DNA of 64,000 bases from Dictyobacter kobayashii (GTDB taxonomy: Bacteria; Chloroflexota; Ktedonobacteria; Ktedonobacterales; Ktedonobacteraceae). The position numbers and the translations under genes are program-made. The stretch lies in contig NZ_BIFS01000001.1 of NCBI RefSeq assembly GCF_003967555.1, forward strand, positions 992,001 to 1,056,000, written 5' to 3'. This document shows positions 54,367 to 63,578 of the stretch, piece after piece (the stretch's first letter is position 1; every line of letters starts with the position of its first letter). The notes under the pieces are model-generated. The model saw nothing but the letters and a program-made list of their open reading frames with translations. It searched no databases and had not been told where the DNA came from.

Positions 54367-55749
54367 CTAGACGGGAATCTGGCGTCCACGAGCATCGGGA
54401 GCGCCAAAGATAGCATCGCTCAGCTCAGGGGCATAGCGTTCTACAATAGTTTCGGTGATCGCGTTGGCCTGACAGATCTCACCAAACATACTGGCACTAC
54501 GGCGTGGGGTCCGCCTCTGAGTTATAGGGTCAAGCTCGATTAAGCCAAAACGCACATACCAGCCATCGTTCCATTCAAAATTATCGACCAGGGTCCAGTG
54601 AAAATAGCCACGTACCGGTATGCCATCCTGGATCGCTCGATGCAGGACTGCCAGGTGAGCCAGCAATGCAGCTGGCCGCCGATCATCCTGCCGATCGCTA
54701 AAACCATTCTCGGTAATATACAATGGCTTATTACCACGCGTGCGCTGATAGATCGATTTTAAAACCCGGTAGAGTCCCCATGGATAAATCTCGCCAAAAC
54801 TATCCGACATTCCATCATCATTGCGTACAGCACGGGGACGTACAAAGCGACGTCCAAAGGCTTCGGCTGGTCTACGAGGATCAAAACGGACCATCTCACG
54901 GGTATAATAATTCACTCCATGATAATCTCTGGTGCCCGCAGCATGAACCAGAGGTGCCACCACCCGGCCAGTTGGAAAGGTAAAACGCCCGCTCTCCGCC
55001 GCCTGTAGGGCTGACCAGGTAAACATATTCTCTTGAATCGAGGCGGCACTGCGATCAAGTAGCGATATAGGGCTGGCAGGATCAAATAGCCGATAGTGCA
55101 GACAGTAGCCAATCTGCGCTTGCGGCTGAATGTCACGCATGGCATAAAAGGCTTCAACATGGGCCTGCATCAAATTGCGCAAGACCAGAAATGTACGCAC
55201 CAGATCCTTTTCCCCAGGTGGGAAGACACCCATCAGGTAGCCCTGAAACGCATAGACATTGGGCTCATTAAAGGTAATCCAGAAAGCACACACATCCTGC
55301 AATGCGGCCACCACATGTTTGATATAGCGAATAAAGAAACGTAGATTCTCTTCATTCGCAAAACCGCCCCGTTCAGTAAACCAGAGGGGATCGGTAAAAT
55401 GATGCAAGGTCACAACGGGGGTCAAATGCAACCGTCGCAGCTCCAACAACATGGCACGATAACGCTCTAACGCCGCCGCATCCCACTGTCCCTCCGCGGG
55501 CTCGATACGGCTCCACTCCAGGCTGAGCCGTAACGCATTATTCTCCATCTGCTCAGCCAACAAAAAATCTTGCTCTGCATGCTCCCACCAATCCGCCGCT
55601 AACCCGCAGCTATCACCACTGAGAATATGCCCTTCTTGCTCCCAGCGATACCATTGATTATTGGTATTTCCTCCCTCACACTGATAGGCGGCTGAGGCTG
55701 TACCCCACAAAAAATCACGTGGGAAACGTAAGGCGCGCTGTTGACTCAT
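54367..55749 (-). CDS. Family 1 glycoside hydrolase (beta-glucosidase type)
   Basis: The 460-residue protein matches GH1 enzymes. It starts FPRDFLWGTASAAYQCEG; the acid/base Glu is in WITFNEPNVYA near residue 165 and the nucleophile Glu is in LYITENGFSD near 345. HWTLVDNFEWNDGW is the family aglycone/glycone region. The usual Gln-Ile-Glu-Gly of the N-terminus reads Gln-Cys-Glu-Gly. It has no signal peptide, so it acts on imported disaccharides or glycosides. ATG 55749 is preceded by GGAGAATTAG. Confidence 0.93.
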   Translation of the reverse strand: MSQQRALRFPRDFLWGTASAAYQCEGGNTNNQWYRWEQEGHILSGDSCGLAADWWEHAEQDFLLAEQMENNALRLSLEWSRIEPAEGQWDAAALERYRAMLLELRRLHLTPVVTLHHFTDPLWFTERGGFANEENLRFFIRYIKHVVAALQDVCAFWITFNEPNVYAFQGYLMGVFPPGEKDLVRTFLVLRNLMQAHVEAFYAMRDIQPQAQIGYCLHYRLFDPASPISLLDRSAASIQENMFTWSALQAAESGRFTFPTGRVVAPLVHAAGTRDYHGVNYYTREMVRFDPRRPAEAFGRRFVRPRAVRNDDGMSDSFGEIYPWGLYRVLKSIYQRTRGNKPLYITENGFSDRQDDRRPAALLAHLAVLHRAIQDGIPVRGYFHWTLVDNFEWNDGWYVRFGLIELDPITQRRTPRRSASMFGEICQANAITETIVERYAPELSDAIFGAPDARGRQIPV

Positions 55750-55848
55750 TCTAATTCTCCGTTACATAACCGATATCGAATAATACCCCAATTGTAACAC
55801 GAACGGTAGAAATATCAGGATGAGAAACTCAACCAGCCCCACAGATGA

Positions 55849-55896
55849 GAAGGGCAGCTATGCGTCGTCACATGATGACCTGCATAGCTGCCCTTC
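55849..55896 (-). terminator. Hairpin after the first flavoprotein gene
   Basis: GAAGGGCAGCTATGC (55849-55863) pairs perfectly with GCATAGCTGCCCTTC (55882-55896). It lies 24 bases beyond the leftward stop at 55920. Confidence 0.75.
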
Positions 55897-55919
55897 ACTG
55901 CCAGGAAGCAGAGAAAAAA

Positions 55920-58328
55920 TTAGTCGCGGATCGAGCGAGCAGGCAAGGGGCGTACCAACGGGCTCATGACCGGCAGGTCCTTCTTGCCACGTGGCAGGCG
56001 CTGACGCACCAGGTAGTTTGGTGCATTGGCCAGATCGTTCTTCTCCAACGTCACGTCCTCTCCAAAGCGATTGAAGAAGGAGAGCTCGAAGTTCGGCGTC
56101 TCTCCCAGCGCACCGTGAGGGCATACTTCCACACAATCGCCGCAGAAGATACAGCGGTCCAGTGCGAAGGAGTAGCGAGCCAGGTAGCGCTCCGCCATCA
56201 TCAGCGAGCCGGTCGGACAGACCTGGACGCAGGCGCCACAGGAGACACAGTCCGTGTCGTGCAGGCTGACATTGAAAGGCGTCGAGACAATAGTATCAAA
56301 GCCCTTGCCGAACATACCATAGCAGTCCGGTCCAATCACATCGTGGCAGACGCGTACACACTGCGTACAGTTGATGCACTTGTTGGGATCGCGCAGGATG
56401 AAGCTGTGCGAGAGATCGGTCTCGTAGTCATGGTAGTCGCTGGGCTCCCCATCGTGGAAACGATTGTCGGCCAGACCATGCTCGATGCTATACTTCTGCA
56501 GGTCACACTGTCCCGCGGCCGGGCAGGCACACTGCAGACAGCGAGCCGCCTCACGCTGGGCCTGCTCCTGCAGGTAACCCATCTCGATCAAGGCGAAGCT
56601 CTTCTCACGCTTGTCATAGGGCAACATCGGCATCTTGACCTTGGGCTCGACCGGCTTATACGGCACAATATCGAACAGGTCAGGACGGCGCTCCTCTAAC
56701 TCCAGGCGGCGAGCAACCTCATTCATATCCTCACCCATCAGATAGGAGTGGATCGAACGAGCTCCTAGTTTGCCCTGGGCTACGCACTCGATAATCGTGC
56801 TGGCCCCCAGTTGGCAATCACCACCAGCGAAGACCCCCTGACGATCCGTCATGAAGTTATGGGGATTGGTCTGTACCGTTTGCCACTTACTCCATTTGAT
56901 GCCAGAGGCTTCATTGATGACTTTGGTATCAACAGCCTGCCCTACCGCTGGAATGACGGTGTTACAGGCAATGGTAAACTCAGAACCTGGGATAGGGACC
57001 GGGCGACGGCGACCGCTGGCATCAGGCTCACCCTGCCTGGTGCGCTGATATTCAATACCAACCACCTTGCCATTCTCAGCCAGAATACGCTGCTGGGCCG
57101 AGCGCACCTGGAGATGGGTGCCTTCAGCGATACCATCCTCAATCTCTTCAACCGTAGCAGTCATGTCGGCACGGGTTCGATAATAAGTTGTATGTACTTT
57201 AGCGCCCAGACGTAACGAGGTACGGGTGCAGTCAAAGGTCGTGAAACCACCTCCAATCACTACCACCTCGTCCCCTTCTCTCACCGGGACCGGCTTACCC
57301 TCAACCTTATCATAGAGAAATTTGATGGCGTTAACCACGCCCTCAGCATCCTCACCAGGCACGCGCATCGACTTACTGGTCCAGCATCCGATAGCGATAT
57401 ACACGGCATCAAAGCCAGCCTTAAAGAGATCGTCAACCTCAAAATCTCGACCCAGTTTGACGTTCGCCTGGAAATCGATACCCATATCCCACAGTTGCTG
57501 GAACTCGCGGTCCATCATATCCTTTGGCAAGCGATACTCAGGAATGCCATAACGCAGCATACCACCAGCCTGCGGCTGCATATCGAATACTTTACAATAA
57601 TGTCCACGCAAGGACAGATAATAAGCAGCAGTCAAACCCGAAGGTCCACCACCGACAACCGCTACTTTCTTACCGGTTGGTGGATCCTGCACATACGGCA
57701 AAGGTGGATCTAACAGACAGGTTTCAGCGGCATGCCCATGCATACGACAGATGGCGATCTCTTCGTCCACCAATGTACGGCGACAGGCCTTCTGACAGGG
57801 GGCAGGACAGGTCAAACCCAGTGTGAAAGGAAACGGTAAGACCTCTTTAACCAGGCGAGCTGCTTCCTTCATCGAGCCTTTAGTGATCAGCTCCAAATAG
57901 CCCGGGATATCAATATGGGTTGGACAATCGACCTGGCAAGGAGGCTGACAATAGGCATTGTGGTCTGAGAGCATCATCTCCAGATTGGTCCGGCGTAGAT
58001 GGAACAGCTCATCAGAGGTGGTCGTTACAACCATTCCAGGAGAAACAGGGGTGTTACAAGAGGGCAGGGGTCGCTCAATACCTTCGATATGCACCAAGCA
58101 CATACGACAAGCAGAGGTTGGCTCCAGCTTCTCATCATTGCACAAATTAGGGATATCCGTGATCCCATTGTCAATGGCCACGCTCAAAATCGTTTGACCC
58201 TCATACGCCATCAACATCTTACCATCGATGTTAACTGCAAAACTGGGATGCCCCAGTTCATTTCGCGTTATCAAGTCAACTGGTTCTGGAGGCGCGAGAG
58301 AGAACGCATCGCGTGTCACGATCGTCAT
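55920..58328 (-). CDS. NuoG/GltD-like iron-sulfur flavoprotein, copy 1
   Basis: The 802-residue protein has, in order: a [2Fe-2S] ferredoxin domain (NLCNDEKLEPTSACRMCLV, PSCNTP), a NuoG-like His/Cys region (HNAYCQPPCQVDC), a GltD/DpyD-type iron-sulfur segment (CPAPCQKACRR), an FAD fold (VVGGGPSGLTAAYYL), an NADPH fold (VVIGGGFTTFDCTR) and three C-terminal 4Fe-4S motifs (CINCTQCVRVC, CVSCGACVQVCP, CIFCGDCVEVCP). This is the plan of the NADPH-binding subunit of Stn-type bifurcating transhydrogenases. ATG 58328 follows AAAGAGGC. Large blocks are nearly identical to copy 2. Confidence 0.88.
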   Translation of the reverse strand: MTIVTRDAFSLAPPEPVDLITRNELGHPSFAVNIDGKMLMAYEGQTILSVAIDNGITDIPNLCNDEKLEPTSACRMCLVHIEGIERPLPSCNTPVSPGMVVTTTSDELFHLRRTNLEMMLSDHNAYCQPPCQVDCPTHIDIPGYLELITKGSMKEAARLVKEVLPFPFTLGLTCPAPCQKACRRTLVDEEIAICRMHGHAAETCLLDPPLPYVQDPPTGKKVAVVGGGPSGLTAAYYLSLRGHYCKVFDMQPQAGGMLRYGIPEYRLPKDMMDREFQQLWDMGIDFQANVKLGRDFEVDDLFKAGFDAVYIAIGCWTSKSMRVPGEDAEGVVNAIKFLYDKVEGKPVPVREGDEVVVIGGGFTTFDCTRTSLRLGAKVHTTYYRTRADMTATVEEIEDGIAEGTHLQVRSAQQRILAENGKVVGIEYQRTRQGEPDASGRRRPVPIPGSEFTIACNTVIPAVGQAVDTKVINEASGIKWSKWQTVQTNPHNFMTDRQGVFAGGDCQLGASTIIECVAQGKLGARSIHSYLMGEDMNEVARRLELEERRPDLFDIVPYKPVEPKVKMPMLPYDKREKSFALIEMGYLQEQAQREAARCLQCACPAAGQCDLQKYSIEHGLADNRFHDGEPSDYHDYETDLSHSFILRDPNKCINCTQCVRVCHDVIGPDCYGMFGKGFDTIVSTPFNVSLHDTDCVSCGACVQVCPTGSLMMAERYLARYSFALDRCIFCGDCVEVCPHGALGETPNFELSFFNRFGEDVTLEKNDLANAPNYLVRQRLPRGKKDLPVMSPLVRPLPARSIRD

Positions 58329-58661
58329 AATACTGCCTCTTTTTCGTAGTTCCTAAAACAGCAGGAATAACTTCTCATCAAAATATGTCATGCAACATAT
58401 CTATGTTTATACTACCTCAAGATCATTAAAACATCCAAGAGCCAAATGACTTTTTAACTATTCGCAAATATGCTACTGGTTAATCCAGCGCTCAAAAAAA
58501 TGGATCACTAGCACGAGCGCATATGCCCACGTTGCGTGAAACAACACAACATTGCTTTTAATGACACTATAAAAAAACAGGACCTTGTGCAGGTCCTGTT
58601 TCCTGTATTTTATCCGTCAGGCCATTGGTCGCTGATCGAGCCACGCTTCTGTATGTATGTT
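58329..58661. other. Spacer between copy 1 and the secreted repeat gene
   Basis: This is 333 bases. It holds a terminator for the upstream gene (58575-58601) and AT-rich sequence that should contain the copy 1 promoter. GCGCTCAAAAA at about 58489 matches the end of the palindrome-module element, but nothing else of that element is present. Confidence 0.45.
58575..58601 (-). terminator. Terminator of the secreted repeat gene
   Basis: AAACAGGACCT pairs with AGGTCCTGTTT around TGTGC. On the minus strand the stem ends in seven T. It closely resembles the terminator at 59757-59784. Confidence 0.88.
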
Positions 58662-59631
58662 TTAGAAGAAGGTGACGATACTGAAGGAAGCCATTGGGAA
58701 TGGCGGTTATATCCTGATTAAAGACTGCCCATTTAGAGCCGGTATACCAGACACCAATGTTATGTTTGTTGTAGACACCACCTGTCCCACCGGGATTCCA
58801 GTTGGGAGTTGCGAAGACAAGCGCGTCTGGATTGCCATCAGTATTACCGTTGGTTATATTAGTCCAATCACCCACACTATTGGCAGTTGTCGCCTTATGC
58901 ACAAAGTCCCCGTCGGAACTGTTCTTAAAAACAAGCACGTTGAAGGATGCCCCATTAGGGATAGCGGTAAGATCCTGATTAAAGATGGCCCATTTAGAGC
59001 CGGTATACCAGACACCGATGGCATGGTTATCATAGACACCACCTACGCCACCAGGATTCCAATTAGGAGTTGCGAGGACGATGGCATTGGGACTGTTATT
59101 GGCGAGGCTATTATTTAGCGCCGTCCAATCGCCTGTGCTATTAGAGGTTGTTGCCTTATGCACAAAGATGTGAGGATCTTTTGAACTGGAGAATGCATAC
59201 ACATTAAAGGAAGCCCCGTTAGGGATAGCGGTAAGATCCTGATTAAAGATGGCCCAGCGGGAGCCTGTATACCAGACGCCAATAGCATGGTTATCATAGA
59301 CGCCACTTGTCCCAGCGGGGTTCCAGTTGGGAGTTGCGAAGACGATGGCGTTAGGATTGTCGTTGGTCACAACATTATCCAGAGTAGTCCAGTCGCCTGT
59401 GCTATTGGCAGCCGTTGCCGTATGCGTATAAATGAGCGTTTTTGCTACGGTAGCCTTACCTGGAGCTACTGGCGCTGCGCTAACCGGAGTAAGAGCCACC
59501 AACCACATGCTCACCAATAAGAGAAGGCTCACGCTACATAGAGCGATGGTAGAGCTGCCGAATGCATTGCGCTCCTGGCGCAATCTCTTTGCTCGCTCCA
59601 GATCATCTTTTTGAGATGCAATATCGTACAT
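58662..59631 (-). CDS. Secreted protein with three tryptophan-rich repeats, frame break near the end
   Basis: About 322 residues. The charged N-terminus (DDLERAKRLRQERN) precedes a signal or anchor helix (SSTIALCSVSLLLLVSMWLV) ending near PVSAAP. Three repeats of about 83 residues follow, each containing TGDWT or GDWT, a FATPNWNP-type block, VYDNHAIGVWYTGS(R/K)W and FNQDLTAIPNG. The pattern resembles DUF7452-type domains. The last repeat loses frame near 58685-58692; restoring it gives FSIVTFF and a TAA at 58662. ATG 59631 is seven bases after AAAGGA. Function is unknown, probably surface-exposed. Confidence 0.78.
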
Positions 59632-59756
59632 GACCATTTCCTTTCGGATCATTTTATCTTTATTATAAAAAAGAAAGGAAATGGCGTATCTAAGTAGCTT
59701 TCTATACTTATCATCACTTTTTTCGTGATAAGAGCATATCCACATATGTCATAAAA

Positions 59757-59784
59757 AAACCGGACCTTTTGCAAGGTCCGGTTT
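59757..59784 (-). terminator. Terminator of flavoprotein copy 2
   Basis: AAACCGGACCTT pairs with AAGGTCCGGTTT around TTGC, followed on the minus strand by a run of seven T. Confidence 0.9.
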
Positions 59785-59808
59785 CCTGTATTTCGATCTG
59801 TTAAGCAA

Positions 59809-62217
59809 TTAGTCGCGGATCGAGCGAGCAGGCAAGGGGCGTACCAACGGGCTCATGACCGGCAGGTCCTTCTTGCCACGTGGCAGGCGCTGACGCACCA
59901 GGTAGTTTGGTGCATTGGCCAGATCGTTCTTCTCCAACGTCACGTCCTCTCCAAAGCGATTGAAGAAGGAGAGCTCGAAGTTCGGCGTCTCTCCCAGCGC
60001 ACCGTGAGGGCATACTTCCACACAGTCACCGCAGAAGATACAGCGGTCCAGTGCGAAGGAGTAGCGAGCCAGGTAGCGCTCCGCCATCATCAGCGAGCCG
60101 GTCGGACAGACCTGGACGCAGGCGCCACAGGAGACACAGTCCGTGTCATGCAGGCTGACATTGAAAGGCGTCGAGACAATGGTATCAAAGCCCTTGCCGA
60201 ACATGCCATAGCAGTCCGGTCCAATCACATCGTGACAGACGCGTACACACTGCGTACAGTTGATGCACTTGTTGGGATCGCGCAGGATGAAGCTGTGCGA
60301 GAGATCGGTCTCGTAGTCATGGTAGTCGCTGGGCTCCCCATCGTGGAAACGATTGTCGGCCAGACCATGCTCGATGCTATACTTCTGCAGATCACACTGT
60401 CCCGCGGCCGGGCAGGCACACTGTAGACAGCGAGCCGCCTCACGCTGGGCCTGCTCCTGCAGGTAACCCATCTCAATCAAGGCGAAGCTCTTCTCACGCT
60501 TGTCATAGGGCAGCATCGGCATCTTGACCTTGGGCTCAACCGGCTTATACGGCACAATATCGAACAGGTCAGGACGGCGCTCCTCTAACTCCAGGCGGCG
60601 AGCAACCTCATTCATATCCTCACCCATCAGATAGGAGTGGATCGAACGAGCATTCAGTTTGCCCTGGGCTACACCTTCAATAATCGTCTTAGCACCCATC
60701 TGACAGTCACCACCGGCGAAGACACCTTCGCGATCGGTCATGAAGTTGTGGGGATTGGTCTGGATGGTCTTCCACTTGGTCCATTTAATACCAGAGGCCT
60801 CGTCGAGGACTTTGGTATCAACAGCCTGACCAATGGCCGGGATCACGGTATCACAAGGCAGAACGAATTCAGAACCAGGAACCGGAACCGGACGACGGCG
60901 ACCGCTGGCATCAGGCTCACCTAGCTTATTACGCTGGAACTCAACACCAGTGACATGACCATTTTCAGAGATGACACGAGTCTGACTGACGTAAAGCTGC
61001 AAGTGCGTACCCTCAGCCTCACCGTCCTCAACCTCTTCAGTTGTGGCACCCATCTCAGTACGACCACGGCGATACATGGTATGCACTTTAGCACCCAGGC
61101 GCAGCGAGGTACGAGTACAGTCGAAAGCGGTGAAACCACCACCGATGACGATAACCTCGTCACCATCTTTCACCGGTACCGGCTTACCTTCAACCTTGTC
61201 ACCCAGATAGCGGATGGCGTTAACCACGCCCTCAGCATCTTCACCAGGTACACGTAGGTCGTTACTGGTCCAACAACCAATGGCCAGGTAGACAGCGTCG
61301 AAGCCCTGCTTAAACAGCTCATCGATCGTGAAGTCGCGACCCAGTTTTACATTCGCCTGGAAATCGATACCCATATCCCACAGCTGCTGGAACTCGCGGT
61401 CCATCATATCCTTTGGCAAGCGATACTCAGGAATGCCATAGCGCAGCATACCACCAGCCTGCGGCTGCATATCGAATACCTTACAATAATGTCCACGCAA
61501 GGACAGATAATAAGCAGCAGTCAAACCCGAGGGTCCACCACCGACAACCGCTACTTTCTTACCGGTTGGTGGGTCCTGCACATACGGCAAAGGTGGATCT
61601 AACAGACAGGTTTCAGCGGCATGCCCATGCATACGACAGATGGCGATCTCTTCGTCCACCAATGTACGGCGACAAGCCTTCTGACAGGGGGCAGGACAGG
61701 TCAAACCCAGTGTGAAAGGAAACGGTAAGACCTCTTTAACCAGGCGAGCTGCTTCCTTCATCGAGCCTTTAGCGATCAGCTCCAAATAGCCCGGGATATC
61801 AATATGGGTTGGACAATCGACCTGGCAGGGAGGCTGACAATAGGCATTGTGGTCTGAGAGCATCATCTCCAGATTGGTCCGGCGTAGATGGAACAGCTCA
61901 TCAGAATTCGTCGAAACCACCATTCCTGGCTCAGCAGGTGTGTTACAGGAAGGCAGAGGGCGCTCGGCACCTTCGACGTGTACCACGCACATACGACAAG
62001 CAGAGGTTGGCTCCAGCTTTTCGTCATTACACAAATTTGGGATATCCAAAATCCCATTATCAACCGCCACACTCAGGATGGTCTGGCCCTGGTAAGCTTG
62101 CATTGTCTTACCATCAATGGTCAACGTAAAACTGGGATGCCCCACCTCATTACGCACCATTGGAGGCTGCGCAGCCTGAGTTGCTAATGAGAAATTATCT
62201 CGGATTGATATAGCCAT
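59809..62217 (-). CDS. NuoG/GltD-like iron-sulfur flavoprotein, copy 2
   Basis: This is also 802 residues with the same domain order as copy 1: 2Fe-2S N-terminus (NLCNDEKLEPTSACRMCVV), NuoG-like Cys region, FAD and NADPH folds (VIVIGGGFTAFDCTR) and three 4Fe-4S motifs. Residues from about 526 to the end and about 108-290 are almost identical to copy 1, while 1-107 and 291-525 differ. It lies directly downstream of the NuoF-like gene (35 bases), so this copy belongs to the nuoEF-like operon. It would pass electrons between NADP(H), the flavin subunit and ferredoxin. ATG 62217 follows GAGGAAG. Confidence 0.9.
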   Translation of the reverse strand: MAISIRDNFSLATQAAQPPMVRNEVGHPSFTLTIDGKTMQAYQGQTILSVAVDNGILDIPNLCNDEKLEPTSACRMCVVHVEGAERPLPSCNTPAEPGMVVSTNSDELFHLRRTNLEMMLSDHNAYCQPPCQVDCPTHIDIPGYLELIAKGSMKEAARLVKEVLPFPFTLGLTCPAPCQKACRRTLVDEEIAICRMHGHAAETCLLDPPLPYVQDPPTGKKVAVVGGGPSGLTAAYYLSLRGHYCKVFDMQPQAGGMLRYGIPEYRLPKDMMDREFQQLWDMGIDFQANVKLGRDFTIDELFKQGFDAVYLAIGCWTSNDLRVPGEDAEGVVNAIRYLGDKVEGKPVPVKDGDEVIVIGGGFTAFDCTRTSLRLGAKVHTMYRRGRTEMGATTEEVEDGEAEGTHLQLYVSQTRVISENGHVTGVEFQRNKLGEPDASGRRRPVPVPGSEFVLPCDTVIPAIGQAVDTKVLDEASGIKWTKWKTIQTNPHNFMTDREGVFAGGDCQMGAKTIIEGVAQGKLNARSIHSYLMGEDMNEVARRLELEERRPDLFDIVPYKPVEPKVKMPMLPYDKREKSFALIEMGYLQEQAQREAARCLQCACPAAGQCDLQKYSIEHGLADNRFHDGEPSDYHDYETDLSHSFILRDPNKCINCTQCVRVCHDVIGPDCYGMFGKGFDTIVSTPFNVSLHDTDCVSCGACVQVCPTGSLMMAERYLARYSFALDRCIFCGDCVEVCPHGALGETPNFELSFFNRFGEDVTLEKNDLANAPNYLVRQRLPRGKKDLPVMSPLVRPLPARSIRD

Positions 62218-62252
62218 GTACTACTTCCTCTTCCGAAGCTCCTAGGATCTAA

Positions 62253-63578
62253 CTACGGCAGAACGTGCTTCGTCACAAAACGGTGGGCACGAACTGGAAT
62301 GCATGTGCCGGTGGGGCAACGCAGTTCCTGAATATGCATTGTAAAATGCTCGGGCCAATAGCGTTTGGCAGTTTTCAAAGGATTGGTTGCCTGCACGCCA
62401 AAGCCACATAATGAGCCATTAGGCACATAATCTGCAAATTCATCCAGCACATCGAGATCCCCATTAACACCGAGATCGCTCACAATCCCTTCGAGGATAC
62501 CCGTAATACGCTTGACCCTAAACGACAGGGAACACATTTACCACAAGACTCTTTGGTGAGATAGGCGCTACGATCCATTGCCCAGGACACCATGCAGGTA
62601 TCGGAGGGCAGCAGTTCGATGATGCCAGAGCCAACGATGACACCCGCCTCTTCCAGCGGATCAAAGTCGTAGGCTGTATCCAGCGAAGCCAGGGGCAAGG
62701 CGCCACCTTCAGCTCCACCGACAACAATAGCACTCGCATCACTTTCAGTGGGAGTCAGTCCGGCATGGGCCAGAATCTCACGCAATGTGGCACCAAATGG
62801 AACTTCAACCAGCTTTGGCTCGCTGCTGGGCGATGCATAGATGGTCAAAACTTTTGTGCCACCGGTTGTAGCAGAACCAACACTGGCAAATGCGGCCGCG
62901 CCCTCGCGAACGATGTACGGTACATTGACCAATGTCTCAATTGAGTTAATCGCTGTTGGCTTGTCCCATAGACCATACTGTGCAGGGAATGGAGGACGCT
63001 GCTCAGGCATACCACGACGACCCTTGATCAGTGCCATCTGTACGGTCTCTTCACCGCCCATGAAACCCATTTCCGCGCCGAGCACAGTAATATTACAAGA
63101 AAAATCAGTGCTGAGAATATCTCGCCCGACGAGATTGGCCTCGACAGCCTCTTGCACAGCCTGCTGAATAGCGGCATTGGCAGCTGCTGCGGTACTGCGT
63201 GTGAAAAGATATGCCTCTGTCGCACCTACTGCATAGGCGGCCAGGAGAATGCCTTCGATAACCTGATGAGGATTTTGCTCCAGCAAGGTTCGAGCCGCCA
63301 GGGAGCGGCTATCGGCATCGTAAGCATTACAAATAACGTACTTCTGTTCATCTTCTGACTGCCGCGTAATACGCCATTTTTCACCGGTTAAGCGACCGGC
63401 CCCCCACGGCCACGCAATTTTGCGTCAATGACCTGCTGATTCACCTGCTCGGGGACAGTCCACGAAGAGCTTTTTCCAAAGCAGCATATCCGCCGCTATT
63501 GCGATACGCGCTTAATGAGCGTACGTCAGCGCCGGTGGCGTGCTGCAAGAGACGATAAGATTGTTCAAAATTAGGCAT
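62253..63578 (-). CDS. NuoF-like NAD(H)/FMN diaphorase subunit, frame broken three times
   Basis: The combined protein is about 442 residues. It starts MPNFEQSYRLLQHATGADVR, continues SPEQVNQQVIDAKLRGRGG and AGRLTGEKW (the FMN/NADH glycine motif), then MGGEETVQMALIKGRRGMPEQ (NADH site), an SLBB domain (VEVPFGATLREIL) and the 4Fe-4S ligands ESCGKCVPCR with a final Cys in GSLCGFG. Breaks lie at GGGG 63451-63454, the C6 run 63400-63405 and CCC 62516-62518; three added bases give exactly 443 codons. ATG 63578 overlaps the end of the NuoE-like gene by eight bases. Partner of copy 2. Confidence 0.87.

Noticed and set aside
55845..56699. A 284-codon plus-strand open frame opposite the first flavoprotein gene
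   Set aside because: It is the antisense of a highly conserved coding region; the same antisense frame appears in the second copy. The real product is on the minus strand.
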